Source of the DNA: Lentisphaeria bacterium
GTDB taxonomy: Bacteria; Verrucomicrobiota; Lentisphaeria; Victivallales; Victivallaceae
Length of the DNA stretch: 64,000 nt
NCBI GenBank assembly: GCA_900768505.1
Contig: CAAGED010000020.1
Span: forward strand, 1 to 64,000
Direction: 5' to 3'
This document shows, piece after piece, positions 37,352 to 46,168 of the stretch. Below the pieces are notes generated by a model. That model made no database searches, was not told where the DNA came from, and worked only from the letters and a program-made list of their open reading frames with translations. Both the position numbers and the translations under genes were made by a program. Position 1 is the stretch's first letter. Each line of letters begins with the position of its first letter.

Positions 37352-38251
37352 ATGATTGATAAAAAAATAAAAATTTTTGCCACTCTTTGCGATCTAAAAA
37401 GCTTCTCCCAAACCGCCTCTCTCCTAAGGATGTCCCAGCCTAATGTCTCCCAGCAAATCCGTAAACTGGAGCAGGAATTGGGATTTCAACTGTTGGTGCG
37501 GGACACTAAAAATCTGCTTCTGACCAGGGAGGGACGCGTCTTCGAAGCAACGGCAAAAAAATTGCTGAATGTTGAAAAAATGATTGATTTTCAAATTATG
37601 GCTTTACGCGGCGGCAAAAAAAATTATCTGCTGGGCGGCACCTTGACGGCGGGAAATTTCATTCTTCCGGATTTGCTGGCAAAATACATGATGCTACACC
37701 CTAATGTAAATTTGCACCTGAAGTTGGGAAATACTGCTGAAATGGTGGAAAAACTTCAGCAGCAGCAATTGGATTTAGCCCTGGTGGAGGGTCCGTTCGA
37801 TCCCCAAACCTTTATCAGTGTCAAGTATTCCGACGATGAACTGCGTCTTACCGGCAAACCGGAAAAAATTCCCGACACTTGCACACAATCTCTGGCTGAA
37901 TTAATTGCACGCGGCGATAAATTCATATTACGGGAGAGCGGTTCCGGCACCCGTTATCATTTTGATCGTTTCTGCGCCGCCCGCCACCTGGAAATTCCGG
38001 AACAAAGTATACTGCTGGCGGAGAGTTTCGAAGCCATAAAGCGCCTGACCGCCTCCGGGGTAGGCTGGAGCATACTTTCAGCGTTAAGCTGTCAGGACGA
38101 ACTCCAATTGAAACGTCTTAAGCAATGCAATTTAACGGAGGGGACAATTTCCCGTGAATTGAATTTTATTTTTCTGCCAAGCGAAAATCTGCAATTTGCC
38201 CAGCGTTTCAGCAATTTTGCTGCTCATCATCGCCATAACACCGCGCCATAA
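37352..38251 (+). CDS. LysR-family transcriptional regulator (YeiE-like)
   Basis: A 299-residue LysR regulator. The winged helix-turn-helix is at about 3-62 (FSQTASLLRMSQPNVSQQIR), followed by a linker helix and a periplasmic-binding-like effector domain (GGTLTAGNFILPDLLAKYM, LDLALVEGPFD, FILRESGSGTRYHFDRF). It is divergent from the YeiH-like transporter gene, and this pairing is usual for YeiE-type regulators, which respond to sulfur compounds. It is expected to activate the transporter and repress itself. The effector is not known here. Confidence 0.93.
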   Translation: MIDKKIKIFATLCDLKSFSQTASLLRMSQPNVSQQIRKLEQELGFQLLVRDTKNLLLTREGRVFEATAKKLLNVEKMIDFQIMALRGGKKNYLLGGTLTAGNFILPDLLAKYMMLHPNVNLHLKLGNTAEMVEKLQQQQLDLALVEGPFDPQTFISVKYSDDELRLTGKPEKIPDTCTQSLAELIARGDKFILRESGSGTRYHFDRFCAARHLEIPEQSILLAESFEAIKRLTASGVGWSILSALSCQDELQLKRLKQCNLTEGTISRELNFIFLPSENLQFAQRFSNFAAHHRHNTAP

Positions 38252-38336
38252 ACGCTCAAACTTCCCTCTCCGGAGGCATTCAGCAGGGGGGGAAGTAAAA
38301 TTATATCCCGAATTAAAAGCTTATCGGGTTGATTTG

Positions 38337-38348
38337 ACAACATGTTGT
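38337..38348. promoter_or_regulatory. 12-bp palindrome over a -35-like element before the deacetylase gene
   Basis: ACAACATGTTGT is a perfect palindrome overlapping a TTGACA (38334-38339), about 95 bp before the polysaccharide deacetylase start. A matching -10 box is not obvious at 17 bp. It looks like an operator for a dimeric repressor of the GntR, LacI or IclR type; an IclR pseudogene lies downstream in the same stretch. Confidence 0.4.
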
Positions 38349-38443
38349 GTTAAATTAAAAGAGGGTGATGTTATTCATTATCTGGCAAAAAGTTATCACG
38401 GCAAAAATTTCGGCAATATCAAAAACATCAGGCAGGATGAAAA

Positions 38444-39238
38444 ATGAATTTCACTTATTGTTTTCCCGGCGGACGGCGCCAGGCGCTGACCTTCAGTTAT
38501 GACGACGGAACCTTGCACGACCGAAAGTTGGTGGAAATTTTTAACCGCCACCATATGAAATGCACATTTAACCTGAACAGCGGTGTTGTTCACCCGGAAC
38601 GGATTCCACATTCTGAATACAAAAAACTTTATGCCGGGCATGAAGTCGCCTGCCATGGTCTGACCCATCACAATTACCCCCGTATTCCAGATGTTCAGAC
38701 CATTGAAGAAATTCTGGAAGATCGCCGTAATTTAGAGCGTTTAATGGGGTATCCGGTACGTGGATTGGCCTACCCGTGCGGGCGTTTTGACGAAGGATCA
38801 ATCAAACTATTGAAGTCACTTGGCATCGTCTACTCCAGAACCGTCATTAATACCAACAATTTCGATATTCCCGAAGAGTTTCTGAAGTGGCATCCAAGCT
38901 GTCACCACAAGTCGGAAAACCTCTTCAAGCTGGGTAAGCGTCTGCTTACCGAACCATACGGAATGAATTTAATGTATGTCTGGGGACACTCTTACGAATT
39001 CAACAACGATAACAACTGGAATCTGATTGAAGATTTCTGCGCTGAGATGGCCAATCATGATACCGTATGGTACGCCACCAATATGGAAATATACGACTAC
39101 GTTCAGGCCTCTCACAATCTGATTTTCGGCATCGACGGCAAAATCATCCGCAACCCCTCCGCCATTGACCTCTGGGTGATGAGCAATTACGAAACCCCGG
39201 TGGAAATTCCCGCCGGACAAACCATAACTCTCGAATAA
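38444..39238 (+). CDS. Polysaccharide deacetylase (NodB-type)
   Basis: A 264-residue protein without signal peptide, so it acts in the cytoplasm or on imported sugars. TFSYDDGTLHDRKL carries the catalytic and metal-binding DD pair; GHEVACHGLTHHNY holds the two metal histidines (HxxxH); and GLAYPCGRFDEGS is the third NodB motif. The family removes N- or O-acetyl groups from carbohydrates (CE4). Downstream lie an FAD oxidoreductase gene (33 bp away) and a dead IclR regulator, suggesting a small catabolic cluster. Confidence 0.9.
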   Translation: MNFTYCFPGGRRQALTFSYDDGTLHDRKLVEIFNRHHMKCTFNLNSGVVHPERIPHSEYKKLYAGHEVACHGLTHHNYPRIPDVQTIEEILEDRRNLERLMGYPVRGLAYPCGRFDEGSIKLLKSLGIVYSRTVINTNNFDIPEEFLKWHPSCHHKSENLFKLGKRLLTEPYGMNLMYVWGHSYEFNNDNNWNLIEDFCAEMANHDTVWYATNMEIYDYVQASHNLIFGIDGKIIRNPSAIDLWVMSNYETPVEIPAGQTITLE

Positions 39239-39271
39239 TGTTTTTCACCGAACAACCGAGGATTTTCAAAC

Positions 39272-40507
39272 ATGAATAATCTTAATACCAAATACGATTT
39301 TGTGACCGAATACGATGTTGTAGTCGCCGGCGGCGGTCTTGCCGGCGTTGCTGCCGCTCTCGCCGCCGCCCGGTGCGGTCAAAAATGCTGCCTGATCGAA
39401 AAAACCATTTTCACCGGCGGTCTGGCCACCATCGGGTGCGTTCTTTTTTATCTGCCGCTCAGCGATGCCAGAGGGCAGCAAATCACCTTCGGCATCTCAG
39501 AAGAACTGCTGAAGGCAAGCATTCAATACGGCCCGGGCTCAATTCCGGATTGGCGGCATAACGAAAAACTGCGGTATGAATGCCGCTTCAATCCGGCATC
39601 GTTTATTTTGTCCCTGGACGAACTGCTTGCCGCCGATGAAGTTGATTTGTGGTATGACACCTTGTTGTGCGCCACCGAAGTCACCAACGGCAAAATCACC
39701 GGCGCCGTAGTGGAAAACAAAAGCGGCCGCGGCTTGATTCGCGGCAAGAATTTCGTGGATGCCACCGGCGATGCCGATCTGGCGTTCCGCGCCAGGGCAA
39801 AATGTACTACACAGCAGAATTTTCTCTCGGTTTGGGGGATGGGCTACTCATACGAGGTTGCCAAGTACGCCGTTGAACAGAAGGACGGCTCACATCTGGC
39901 TCAACTAATCGCCTACGGCGCCAGCAACGCTGGTGTCGGGCAGCCGGAAAATCAGCGCACCCTAAGTGGAGTAATTGGCCGGGATGTCTCCGAATTTGTC
40001 ATCAAAAGCCGTAAGCTGGTGCTTGACGCATTCAAGGAAATGCAGCAGAAAATCGGCTCCAACGGCCGCAACGAAGTATTTCCGGCCATGCTTCCTGCCA
40101 TGTGCAACTTCCGTACCACCAGACATATTGATGGTATTTACACCTTGCAGACCGGGGACGAATTTAAACATTTTCCCGACTGTGTAGGAGCAGCGGCCGA
40201 CTGGCGTGGCGGTCAGGATATCTGGGAGTTGCCATACCGCGCCATGATTTCTCCAGATGTGAAAGGATTGCTGGCGGCAGGACGTTGTTTAGCTTCGGCC
40301 GGCGAATCCTGGGAGGTTTGGCGGGTGATTCAGGCGGCGGCAATGAGCGGAGAAGTGGCCGGTTTGGCCTCCGCCATGGCTGCCGAACGCGGCATCAGCA
40401 GCGACGAACTCCCGGTAGGCGACTTGCAAACGGAATTACGGAAACGTAACTTTCTGCTGGATATCCGTGAGTTAAGTAAATTGCCGCGCACGGTAGTTGA
40501 AGCATAA
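39272..40507 (+). CDS. FAD-dependent oxidoreductase
   Basis: A 411-residue flavoprotein. The dinucleotide-binding site is DVVVAGGGLAGVAAALAAARCG (about 15-36), followed by CCLIEKTIFTGGLATIGCV, and a second FAD contact DATGDADLAFRA. The C-terminal ISPDVKGLLAAGRCL is the usual closing motif of the FAD_oxidored family (PF12831-like). Substrates of this family in sugar-degrading PVC bacteria are mostly unknown. It follows the deacetylase gene closely (33 bp). Confidence 0.9.
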   Translation: MNNLNTKYDFVTEYDVVVAGGGLAGVAAALAAARCGQKCCLIEKTIFTGGLATIGCVLFYLPLSDARGQQITFGISEELLKASIQYGPGSIPDWRHNEKLRYECRFNPASFILSLDELLAADEVDLWYDTLLCATEVTNGKITGAVVENKSGRGLIRGKNFVDATGDADLAFRARAKCTTQQNFLSVWGMGYSYEVAKYAVEQKDGSHLAQLIAYGASNAGVGQPENQRTLSGVIGRDVSEFVIKSRKLVLDAFKEMQQKIGSNGRNEVFPAMLPAMCNFRTTRHIDGIYTLQTGDEFKHFPDCVGAAADWRGGQDIWELPYRAMISPDVKGLLAAGRCLASAGESWEVWRVIQAAAMSGEVAGLASAMAAERGISSDELPVGDLQTELRKRNFLLDIRELSKLPRTVVEA

Positions 40508-40559
40508 ATAAAAAATATCTTTTCCGGCTTTACTCCAATCAGCCGGATAAATATGTAAA

Positions 40560-41393
40560 ATGAAATTGATGATAGTGAGATTTCAGATGTCGCCGGCAAA
40601 TATGGATACCGGCCGGGTGCAGTCCGTCATGAAAGTCCTGCGAGCCTTTGATTATATTGTGGAGCAATCCATGCTGACCACTGGAGTCATCCTCGGCAAG
40701 GTTGCCAGCGCCTTGTCGCTGCAACCGAGCAGCATGAGCAATTTGCTTAAGACACTGGAAATTACCACTTACATCTAGCACGCCGGAAAACTTTGTATCC
40801 CTGGTCTGCATTGCCGCAGTGTAGTGTGTGCCGGCCGGGAGGACGGCAACGAATTACGTACCTGCTTGCGCCCGATGATACAGGCCGCAGCGGCGGAGTT
40901 GGGTGAATCATTGATGCTGACCGCCATTATCAATGGTCAGCGTGAGGTTTTATACTGCCGGGAGGACAATGCGGGGATTGCAGCCTCACTCAGCTGCAAT
41001 GATTGCCGGAATTTTTATGAATTGGTGACCAATCAAATTATTATCGCCTTCATGAGCAGGGGTTGAACGACGGGAAATAAAACATTGCACGGGTTGCCGG
41101 AAAACGTTTTTCCTGATGTAAAAAGTGAGAATGATTTTCTTGCCGCAATGGACAGATAAGCAGCGGGGGTTTGCCGACAATTATCCGTCGGACAGCATGT
41201 ATGGTATGCACTGGCGTTGCCAATATTGGACGGCCAGGGGAAAAATATTAAGTCGTATGGATGCTACTTACCGGCGTTCCGCACCACGGATGCCAGAAAG
41301 CAGTTGCTGAAAAAACGCTGCAAACCATCCAACTTAACACCGGGTGCCATTTCACATAATAAAGTGGTATTTCGGAGCAATAAACGTTTTTGA
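40560..41393 (+). pseudogene. Decayed IclR-family transcriptional regulator
   Basis: A single reading frame from 40560 to the TGA at 41391 reads as a full IclR regulator but contains three internal stops: TAG 40776, TGA 41064 and TAA 41157. Before the first stop it has the helix-turn-helix GRVQSVMKVLRAFDYIVEQ then LSLQPSSMSNLLKTLE. Between the first and second it has the effector domain (ELGESLMLTAIINGQREVLY). After the third it reads ALALPILDGQGK, the usual IclR C-terminal strand. No frameshift is needed to link the pieces. It was probably the local regulator of the deacetylase and FAD oxidoreductase genes. Confidence 0.85.
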
Positions 41394-41411
41394 TGAAGTG
41401 GAGCAGTTGAG

Positions 41412-42164
41412 ATGAATTACGAATCATGTTTCGACGCACTGAAAAATGCCGGCCACGCACTGGCGCTTACCGGTGCAGGGGTATCAACGTTGGCCGGGAT
41501 TCCGGATTTCCGAGGTAAAAACGGTATTTTCAAAAATCAGACCAGCTTTGAAGGTTACGCACTGGAGCAGATGTTTTATGCCGCATTTTTTGAGGAACAC
41601 CCGGAAGTGTTTTACCGTTATGCCAATGAATTTTGGTATCCACTTATCCGTAACAGCGCTCCCGGAATTGCTCATTTGACACTGGCGGAATTAGAGCAAA
41701 AAGGTTACATCAAACAGCTCTTCACCCAAAACATCGACACCTTGCACACCAAAGGCGGCAGTCGGGATGTGCAGGAACTTCACGGCTCTTTTCAGCACCA
41801 CTACTGCATGCGCTGCGGCAAAGAGATGCCTTGGTCTGCAGTAACCCAGGCGGTGGAAAGCAATCAGCTTCCTTATTGCGAAAAATGTCACGGTTTGGTA
41901 AAACCGGGAGTAATTTTTTACGGCGACAATCTCAATCAGGCATTGCTGCGGCATGCCTTTAAGGAGTTTGAACGCGCAGATATCCTGCTGATTATGGGCA
42001 GTACGCTCACGGTGCAGCCGGTGGCAAGTCTGCCGCTGCTGACACTGGATAACGGGGGGAAATTAATTATCGTCAACGACGGAGCAACCGAATTAGACGA
42101 TCATGCAACCTGGAGGTTTACCGATATTGCGGAGTTTTGTTGCGAAATAAACAAATTTCAATAA
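41412..42164 (+). CDS. Sir2-family NAD-dependent protein deacylase
   Basis: A 250-residue sirtuin. GAGVSTLAGIPDFRG (21-35) binds NAD; TQNIDTLH (105-112) holds the conserved N and D; the catalytic histidine is H124 in ELHGS. Four zinc cysteines are C132, C135, C156 and C159; KPGVIFYGDNL and MGSTLTVQPV follow as usual. It removes acyl groups from lysines (EC 2.3.1.286), for example to reactivate acetyl-CoA synthetase. A GGAG site precedes the ATG. It begins 18 bp after the dead IclR gene and may use that promoter. Confidence 0.96.
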   Translation: MNYESCFDALKNAGHALALTGAGVSTLAGIPDFRGKNGIFKNQTSFEGYALEQMFYAAFFEEHPEVFYRYANEFWYPLIRNSAPGIAHLTLAELEQKGYIKQLFTQNIDTLHTKGGSRDVQELHGSFQHHYCMRCGKEMPWSAVTQAVESNQLPYCEKCHGLVKPGVIFYGDNLNQALLRHAFKEFERADILLIMGSTLTVQPVASLPLLTLDNGGKLIIVNDGATELDDHATWRFTDIAEFCCEINKFQ

Positions 42165-42190
42165 TTTTTTAAATAATTTTGCTTTGCGCC

Positions 42191-42219
42191 TTGCAAATAT
42201 TTCAGAGTTATTATATAAT
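42191..42219 (+). promoter_or_regulatory. Sigma-70-type promoter before the thioredoxin-fold lipoprotein gene
   Basis: TTGCAA (42191-42196), 17 bases, then TATAAT (42214-42219), about 60 bp before the ATG. A short perfect hairpin (42240-42247 with 42253-42260) lies between promoter and start, just ahead of the ribosome-binding region, and could affect translation or mRNA stability. Confidence 0.65.
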
Positions 42220-42280
42220 AAATACAGAATATAACAACAACGGAATACTTTTTATTCCGTAAAAAAAGCGGGGGGCTGAA

Positions 42281-42820
42281 ATGAAAAAAAGATTTGAATT
42301 AGTGAAATGGGTTGGATTAGGCGGCTTGATTTTGAGCAGTGCGGTGATTTTCAGCGGATGTGACGGTGAGTGCCCATTCTCCGCTCCGGCATCAAAAACA
42401 GACGCGGTGCAAAAAAATAATGAGAAATCGCAAAATACAAATGGAGGTGTTTGGATGACAGACTTTGAATTGGCAAAATCACAGGCAAAAATCAGCAACA
42501 AACCAATTTTGCTCTCCTTCAGCGGGTCGGATTGGTGTTCCTGGTGCATGAAATTGGACAATGAAGTGTTTTCCAAGCCGGAATTTCAAAAATGGAGTAA
42601 GGAAAATGTAATTACAGTCAGTGTGGATTTTCCCAGGCGCCATCCCCAAAGTATGGAGCAAAAACAGCAGAATGAGGCATTGGCAGTGCAATACGGTGTG
42701 GACAGTTTTCCGACAGTAATACTAGTTGATGCCGACGGTAACGTGCTGGGAAAAACCGGCTATCGAAGCGGCGGTGCGGAAGCATATACCGCCTATCTGG
42801 GCAATTTATTGAAACGTTGA
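42281..42820 (+). CDS. Thioredoxin-fold lipoprotein
   Basis: A 179-residue lipoprotein with lipobox FSGC (Cys27). Residues about 58-179 are thioredoxin-like of the Thioredoxin_7 (DUF255-like) type: KPILLSFSGSDWCSWCMKL has the CxxC pair (C86, C89), and the cis-proline is in VDSFPTVILVDADG. Extra cysteines occur just after the lipid site (CDGEC). It probably reduces or isomerises disulfides in the periplasm. An ArsR-type regulator gene follows by 33 bp and may sense redox or metal state. Confidence 0.9.
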   Translation: MKKRFELVKWVGLGGLILSSAVIFSGCDGECPFSAPASKTDAVQKNNEKSQNTNGGVWMTDFELAKSQAKISNKPILLSFSGSDWCSWCMKLDNEVFSKPEFQKWSKENVITVSVDFPRRHPQSMEQKQQNEALAVQYGVDSFPTVILVDADGNVLGKTGYRSGGAEAYTAYLGNLLKR

Positions 42821-42853
42821 TAAAATTATAGAAAAAACAAGCTGAAAAATCAA

Positions 42854-43192
42854 ATGGGAAATCAATTAAAAGAGAGTTTAAATCTAACCGACTCCGAGTG
42901 CCAAATAGCGCTGCTGAAGGCCTTGAGCAATCCAGTACGACTGGAGATATTAAAATTTTTGCACAACGGCCCCAGCTGCGTTACGCTGGCATGTCTGAAA
43001 CTTGGCATTTCCCAGCCGAATATTTCCAAGCATCTGCAGATATTAAAAGATGCCGGAATCATCGACTGCCGCGGCAATGGGGTGAAGCATTGTTATTTTA
43101 TCTGCCGTCCCACGGTTATGGGGCCGCTGCTGACCATGTTTGAGCAGCAGCATGAGTATAAACCCTGCTCCAAGCCGGAACAGCACGAGTAA
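42854..43192 (+). CDS. ArsR-family transcriptional regulator
   Basis: A 112-residue winged helix protein. ALSNPVRLEILKFLHNGP and CLKLGISQPNISKHLQILKDAGII are the ArsR helix-turn-helix, and GNGVKHCYFIC is the wing. Cysteines at GPSC, LAC, DC, KHC, IC and a C-terminal KPCSKPEQHE could bind a metal or sense thiol redox state. It lies in operon with the thioredoxin-fold lipoprotein, which favours redox or metal sensing, but the ligand is unknown. A bidirectional terminator follows. Confidence 0.9.
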   Translation: MGNQLKESLNLTDSECQIALLKALSNPVRLEILKFLHNGPSCVTLACLKLGISQPNISKHLQILKDAGIIDCRGNGVKHCYFICRPTVMGPLLTMFEQQHEYKPCSKPEQHE

Positions 43193-43219
43193 TTTTTAAT
43201 ATTGTATAAAACAAAAAAT

Positions 43220-43253
43220 TTGGTCCGCGGCAATAATTTTTACCACGGACCAA
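43220..43253. terminator. Bidirectional terminator between convergent genes
   Basis: TTGGTCCGCGG (43220-43230) pairs with CCACGGACCAA (43243-43253) with one mismatch. A T run of seven follows on the plus strand (43254-43260) and an A run precedes (43213-43218), so it works for both the ArsR transcript and the convergent TPR protein transcript. Confidence 0.85.
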
Positions 43254-43310
43254 TTTTTTTATTAATTTATATCCTTACTGAGGAAATTCACCAAATTAAT
43301 TGGCAGTATC

Positions 43311-46136
43311 CTATTCAGTAAAATTCTGCGTTTCAAGATATTCACTGCGCAATTTGGCAATTTCAAAATCCAAATTGAACAACTTATCGGCATATTCCAA
43401 ATAAATCCGGTTCACCGCCGCATCGTCCATTTCAGGCGTAATCTCCTTCACCGCCGCATCCAACTGGTTCTTCAACGGCAGCACCTTGTTTTCGTAAAAC
43501 GCCACATCCCCGATTACCGGATTGCTCCAGAAATCAAAAATGCCTGTTCCACGCCATTTACTGCCCTGAAAATCATTGTACGCCTGACGCGCCTTGAAAA
43601 CAATATTACGCCGAATCGCACTCAACTGCTCCGGAGTAAAATTGAATACCACATCTCCGTAGGTACTGCGGTTATGCACTGATACCGTGCCGTTCCAACT
43701 TGAACCCGGCCCACTCCAACGCATCAAATCAAACTGCCAGGCGCTTCCCTTCCCGTCCGGCAACATGTTGTAAAACATCTCCCAGGGGTAGGTCAGCAGT
43801 GTGGCCGTGGCATTGGGAGCCACCACTTTGGTTTCCGCCAATAATCCGGAATTGGTTCTCGGAGCGCGGGAATATTCATTGCGGTAATTGGAGTAAAAGC
43901 TGTCCGCCTTGCCGTTGGTGATATTGATTAAGGTGCAGTAGTAGGGCTGCAATTCACCAGGTGCCATGTAAATTTCATAACTGCCGCCGGAGGCAAATCC
44001 ATTCTCAAACTTTCCCGCATTATTGTCAAATGCCACCACAAACACATAAAACGCTTTGTCGTCACAGGCAAAATACATATCGGTATCAATGCCCTGAGCA
44101 TCCTTGCCGCCAGTTACGTCACGTTTGACCGCCACGTCTGTTGCCAGCATAAATTCCACATTGGCACCCCAGAGCTGACGGTCAAGCTTCAACGCCCCCT
44201 GACGATTCTTCACCATATCCGTCAACATCCAGCCGGAGACATTTTCCGGCAGATTATTAACAAATTTCACCTCAGCTCGTTTATTAGGCATGGCAGAATA
44301 CAATTTAGCTCTCGCTTCTTCAATCGCTTCGGCTGCAGTGCGGTTATTGAGCATGACCATACTCATCGCCGCCTTGTTCATTTCAGTCGGAATCTGATCA
44401 ACCTTTTCAAATTTACTCTTGAAATCACCGATAACCTTACTTACCGCCGCGGCCCCGGACGCCCGATCTTTTGCCTTCAAAGCCGTCTGCATGACTCGAA
44501 AGCGGAATTGAAACGGCACTTCGCTGATTTTAGAATTGCTCACCGCTGCATCAATCAATTTAGCCGCCTCCGCCTTGTTGCCCAGCATGGCTTGGGAATT
44601 AATCAAATAATAAATTATCTGTGATGGAGCCTTGTCTTTGGCGTTTTCAATAACCGCCGGAGCGATCGCCGCCACAAAATCATACCCGCCGCACTCCATG
44701 GCTGACTTGATTTTTCCTTCAAACTTACGGGCATACGTTGGGTTTTCCGCCAAAATCTGCTTCAATTCATTGCCTAAAAGTTTGCCCAATTGCGCCACAT
44801 CATTGAAATGAATCATCTTATCCATAACCTGATCCGGATTTGCGTTTGCCTTCATGCCCTCCAGCCAGATTTTATTGGCTTCGTCTATCCGCCCGGCCTT
44901 GAACAACACACTACCGGCGGCGCCAAAATCCTTGGCCTGACGAAAAAATTCCACCGACTTATCCTCGTTATTGCGGCGACTTTCCAAATCTCCCATCCAG
45001 ATATTGAGTTGTCGAGCCGAGTTCTCGTTATTTTCCGCCTGAGCGTAATTACGGTAGACTTTTTCCGCCTGAGCGTAATCATCAATTGACATGAGGTAAC
45101 GGCCGAAAAGTTCGGAGAATTTACGCAAATCATTACCCTTCAACGGTAATTTTCCCATCCGTTCAAAAGCGGCCAAAATCTCCGCCCGGGGTGTCTGTTT
45201 GCGCTGCATAAGATTAAACATCTTTTCAAAGGCGTCCATTCGCATACCGAAATTGGTCAGCGCTCCATCCTCCGCCACCTTACCGTAGGTTGCAATTGCC
45301 ATACTCAAATCCGGAATCTTCCCGCGCATGGCGTAATCCGCCTTCTGCAACGCCGCCCGGGCTTTCTGCTCGGCATCAACCTCCGGCATGACCATAACCT
45401 TGTCCAGCATGGCATTGGCCTTGGTATAATCGGGGGTTTTTCCGGCGGCGTAGGTACTGGCAATATTCAACAGGGCATCGCACTTGACCTTGGGGGTATT
45501 TTCGACATCATTTACAATCATCATATTGTAATTGGCCGACTTTTCATATTCGAAATTATTACGGTTCTTCTTCATATCCGCCGCCTCGCGGCGCACCCGA
45601 TTGCGCTGGGTTATGTTTAAATCCAAATTCAATGCCTGCTCGACCAGCGCTTCTGCCTTAGCCGGCTCAGTTTCATTTAACAAATTAGCCATCCGGCTCA
45701 ATGTCCCGGCACGATCCTCGGTGGACAAATCAACTATTTTCAAACACTCATGCAGCAATTGAATCGATTTTTCCCGCTCCGGCGGAGTCATGCGCATCAG
45801 ATAATCAATGGCTTTAATCCGGCAGGAGTAAATTTCCTTACTGCTTAAACCCGGTGTATTGGCAACCTTAATCATCGTTTCGGCCGCCTTGCCGAAATCC
45901 TTGATCTGCCAGGCGTAGACCCAGCCTAATTTATCCGCGGCAAAAACCTTTCCGCCGGGCGTGGCGTCGGTTGCATCGAGCATCTGCTGCCAGACGGCGA
46001 CGGACTCCTTGTAGGCACCGGCTTTCATTTTAGCCTCGGCGTCACTGCGCAATTCATTGTAGGTTGCGGCTGAGAGCAGACTGCTGGAGCTGAGCATGGC
46101 CGCCAGTGCGAAATATTTCCAATTAGTTTTTTTCAT
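43311..46136 (-). CDS. Exported TPR-repeat protein with CBM9/DOMON-like C-terminal domain
   Basis: A 941-residue protein with signal peptide (MKKTNWKYFALAAMLSSSSLLSAA). Residues about 25-600 are helical TPR-like repeats, for example AEAKMKAGAYKESVAVWQQML and DDYAQAEKVYRNYAQAE. From about 640 to 860 it becomes beta-rich and resembles carbohydrate-binding module 9/DOMON: TDMYFACDDKAFYVFVVAFDN and GSYEIYMAP. A helical tail closes it. Such proteins may hold polysaccharide at the cell surface and gather enzymes. It follows the GH123-like gene by 32 bp in one operon. Confidence 0.85.
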   Translation of the reverse strand: MKKTNWKYFALAAMLSSSSLLSAATYNELRSDAEAKMKAGAYKESVAVWQQMLDATDATPGGKVFAADKLGWVYAWQIKDFGKAAETMIKVANTPGLSSKEIYSCRIKAIDYLMRMTPPEREKSIQLLHECLKIVDLSTEDRAGTLSRMANLLNETEPAKAEALVEQALNLDLNITQRNRVRREAADMKKNRNNFEYEKSANYNMMIVNDVENTPKVKCDALLNIASTYAAGKTPDYTKANAMLDKVMVMPEVDAEQKARAALQKADYAMRGKIPDLSMAIATYGKVAEDGALTNFGMRMDAFEKMFNLMQRKQTPRAEILAAFERMGKLPLKGNDLRKFSELFGRYLMSIDDYAQAEKVYRNYAQAENNENSARQLNIWMGDLESRRNNEDKSVEFFRQAKDFGAAGSVLFKAGRIDEANKIWLEGMKANANPDQVMDKMIHFNDVAQLGKLLGNELKQILAENPTYARKFEGKIKSAMECGGYDFVAAIAPAVIENAKDKAPSQIIYYLINSQAMLGNKAEAAKLIDAAVSNSKISEVPFQFRFRVMQTALKAKDRASGAAAVSKVIGDFKSKFEKVDQIPTEMNKAAMSMVMLNNRTAAEAIEEARAKLYSAMPNKRAEVKFVNNLPENVSGWMLTDMVKNRQGALKLDRQLWGANVEFMLATDVAVKRDVTGGKDAQGIDTDMYFACDDKAFYVFVVAFDNNAGKFENGFASGGSYEIYMAPGELQPYYCTLINITNGKADSFYSNYRNEYSRAPRTNSGLLAETKVVAPNATATLLTYPWEMFYNMLPDGKGSAWQFDLMRWSGPGSSWNGTVSVHNRSTYGDVVFNFTPEQLSAIRRNIVFKARQAYNDFQGSKWRGTGIFDFWSNPVIGDVAFYENKVLPLKNQLDAAVKEITPEMDDAAVNRIYLEYADKLFNLDFEIAKLRSEYLETQNFTE
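45031..45079. repeat. 19-bp direct repeat inside the TPR gene
   Basis: The 19-base sequence at 45031-45049 recurs exactly at 45061-45079, a 30-bp period. On the protein it gives the two YAQAE copies, so it may be a recent 10-codon duplication or slippage event in a repeat protein. Confidence 0.75.
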
Positions 46137-46168
46137 TTTATATTATTCACTTTCCAATTACTGCTTGA

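Noticed and set aside
40560..41393. Stop-codon readthrough or alternative genetic code as explanation for the broken IclR frame
   Set aside because: All three stop codons occur in it, and all other genes here end normally with these codons, so decay is the simpler reading.
42240..42260. Hairpin upstream of the thioredoxin-fold lipoprotein as a terminator or attenuator
   Set aside because: It is followed by A rather than T on the plus strand and is between a good promoter and the gene, so termination is unlikely.
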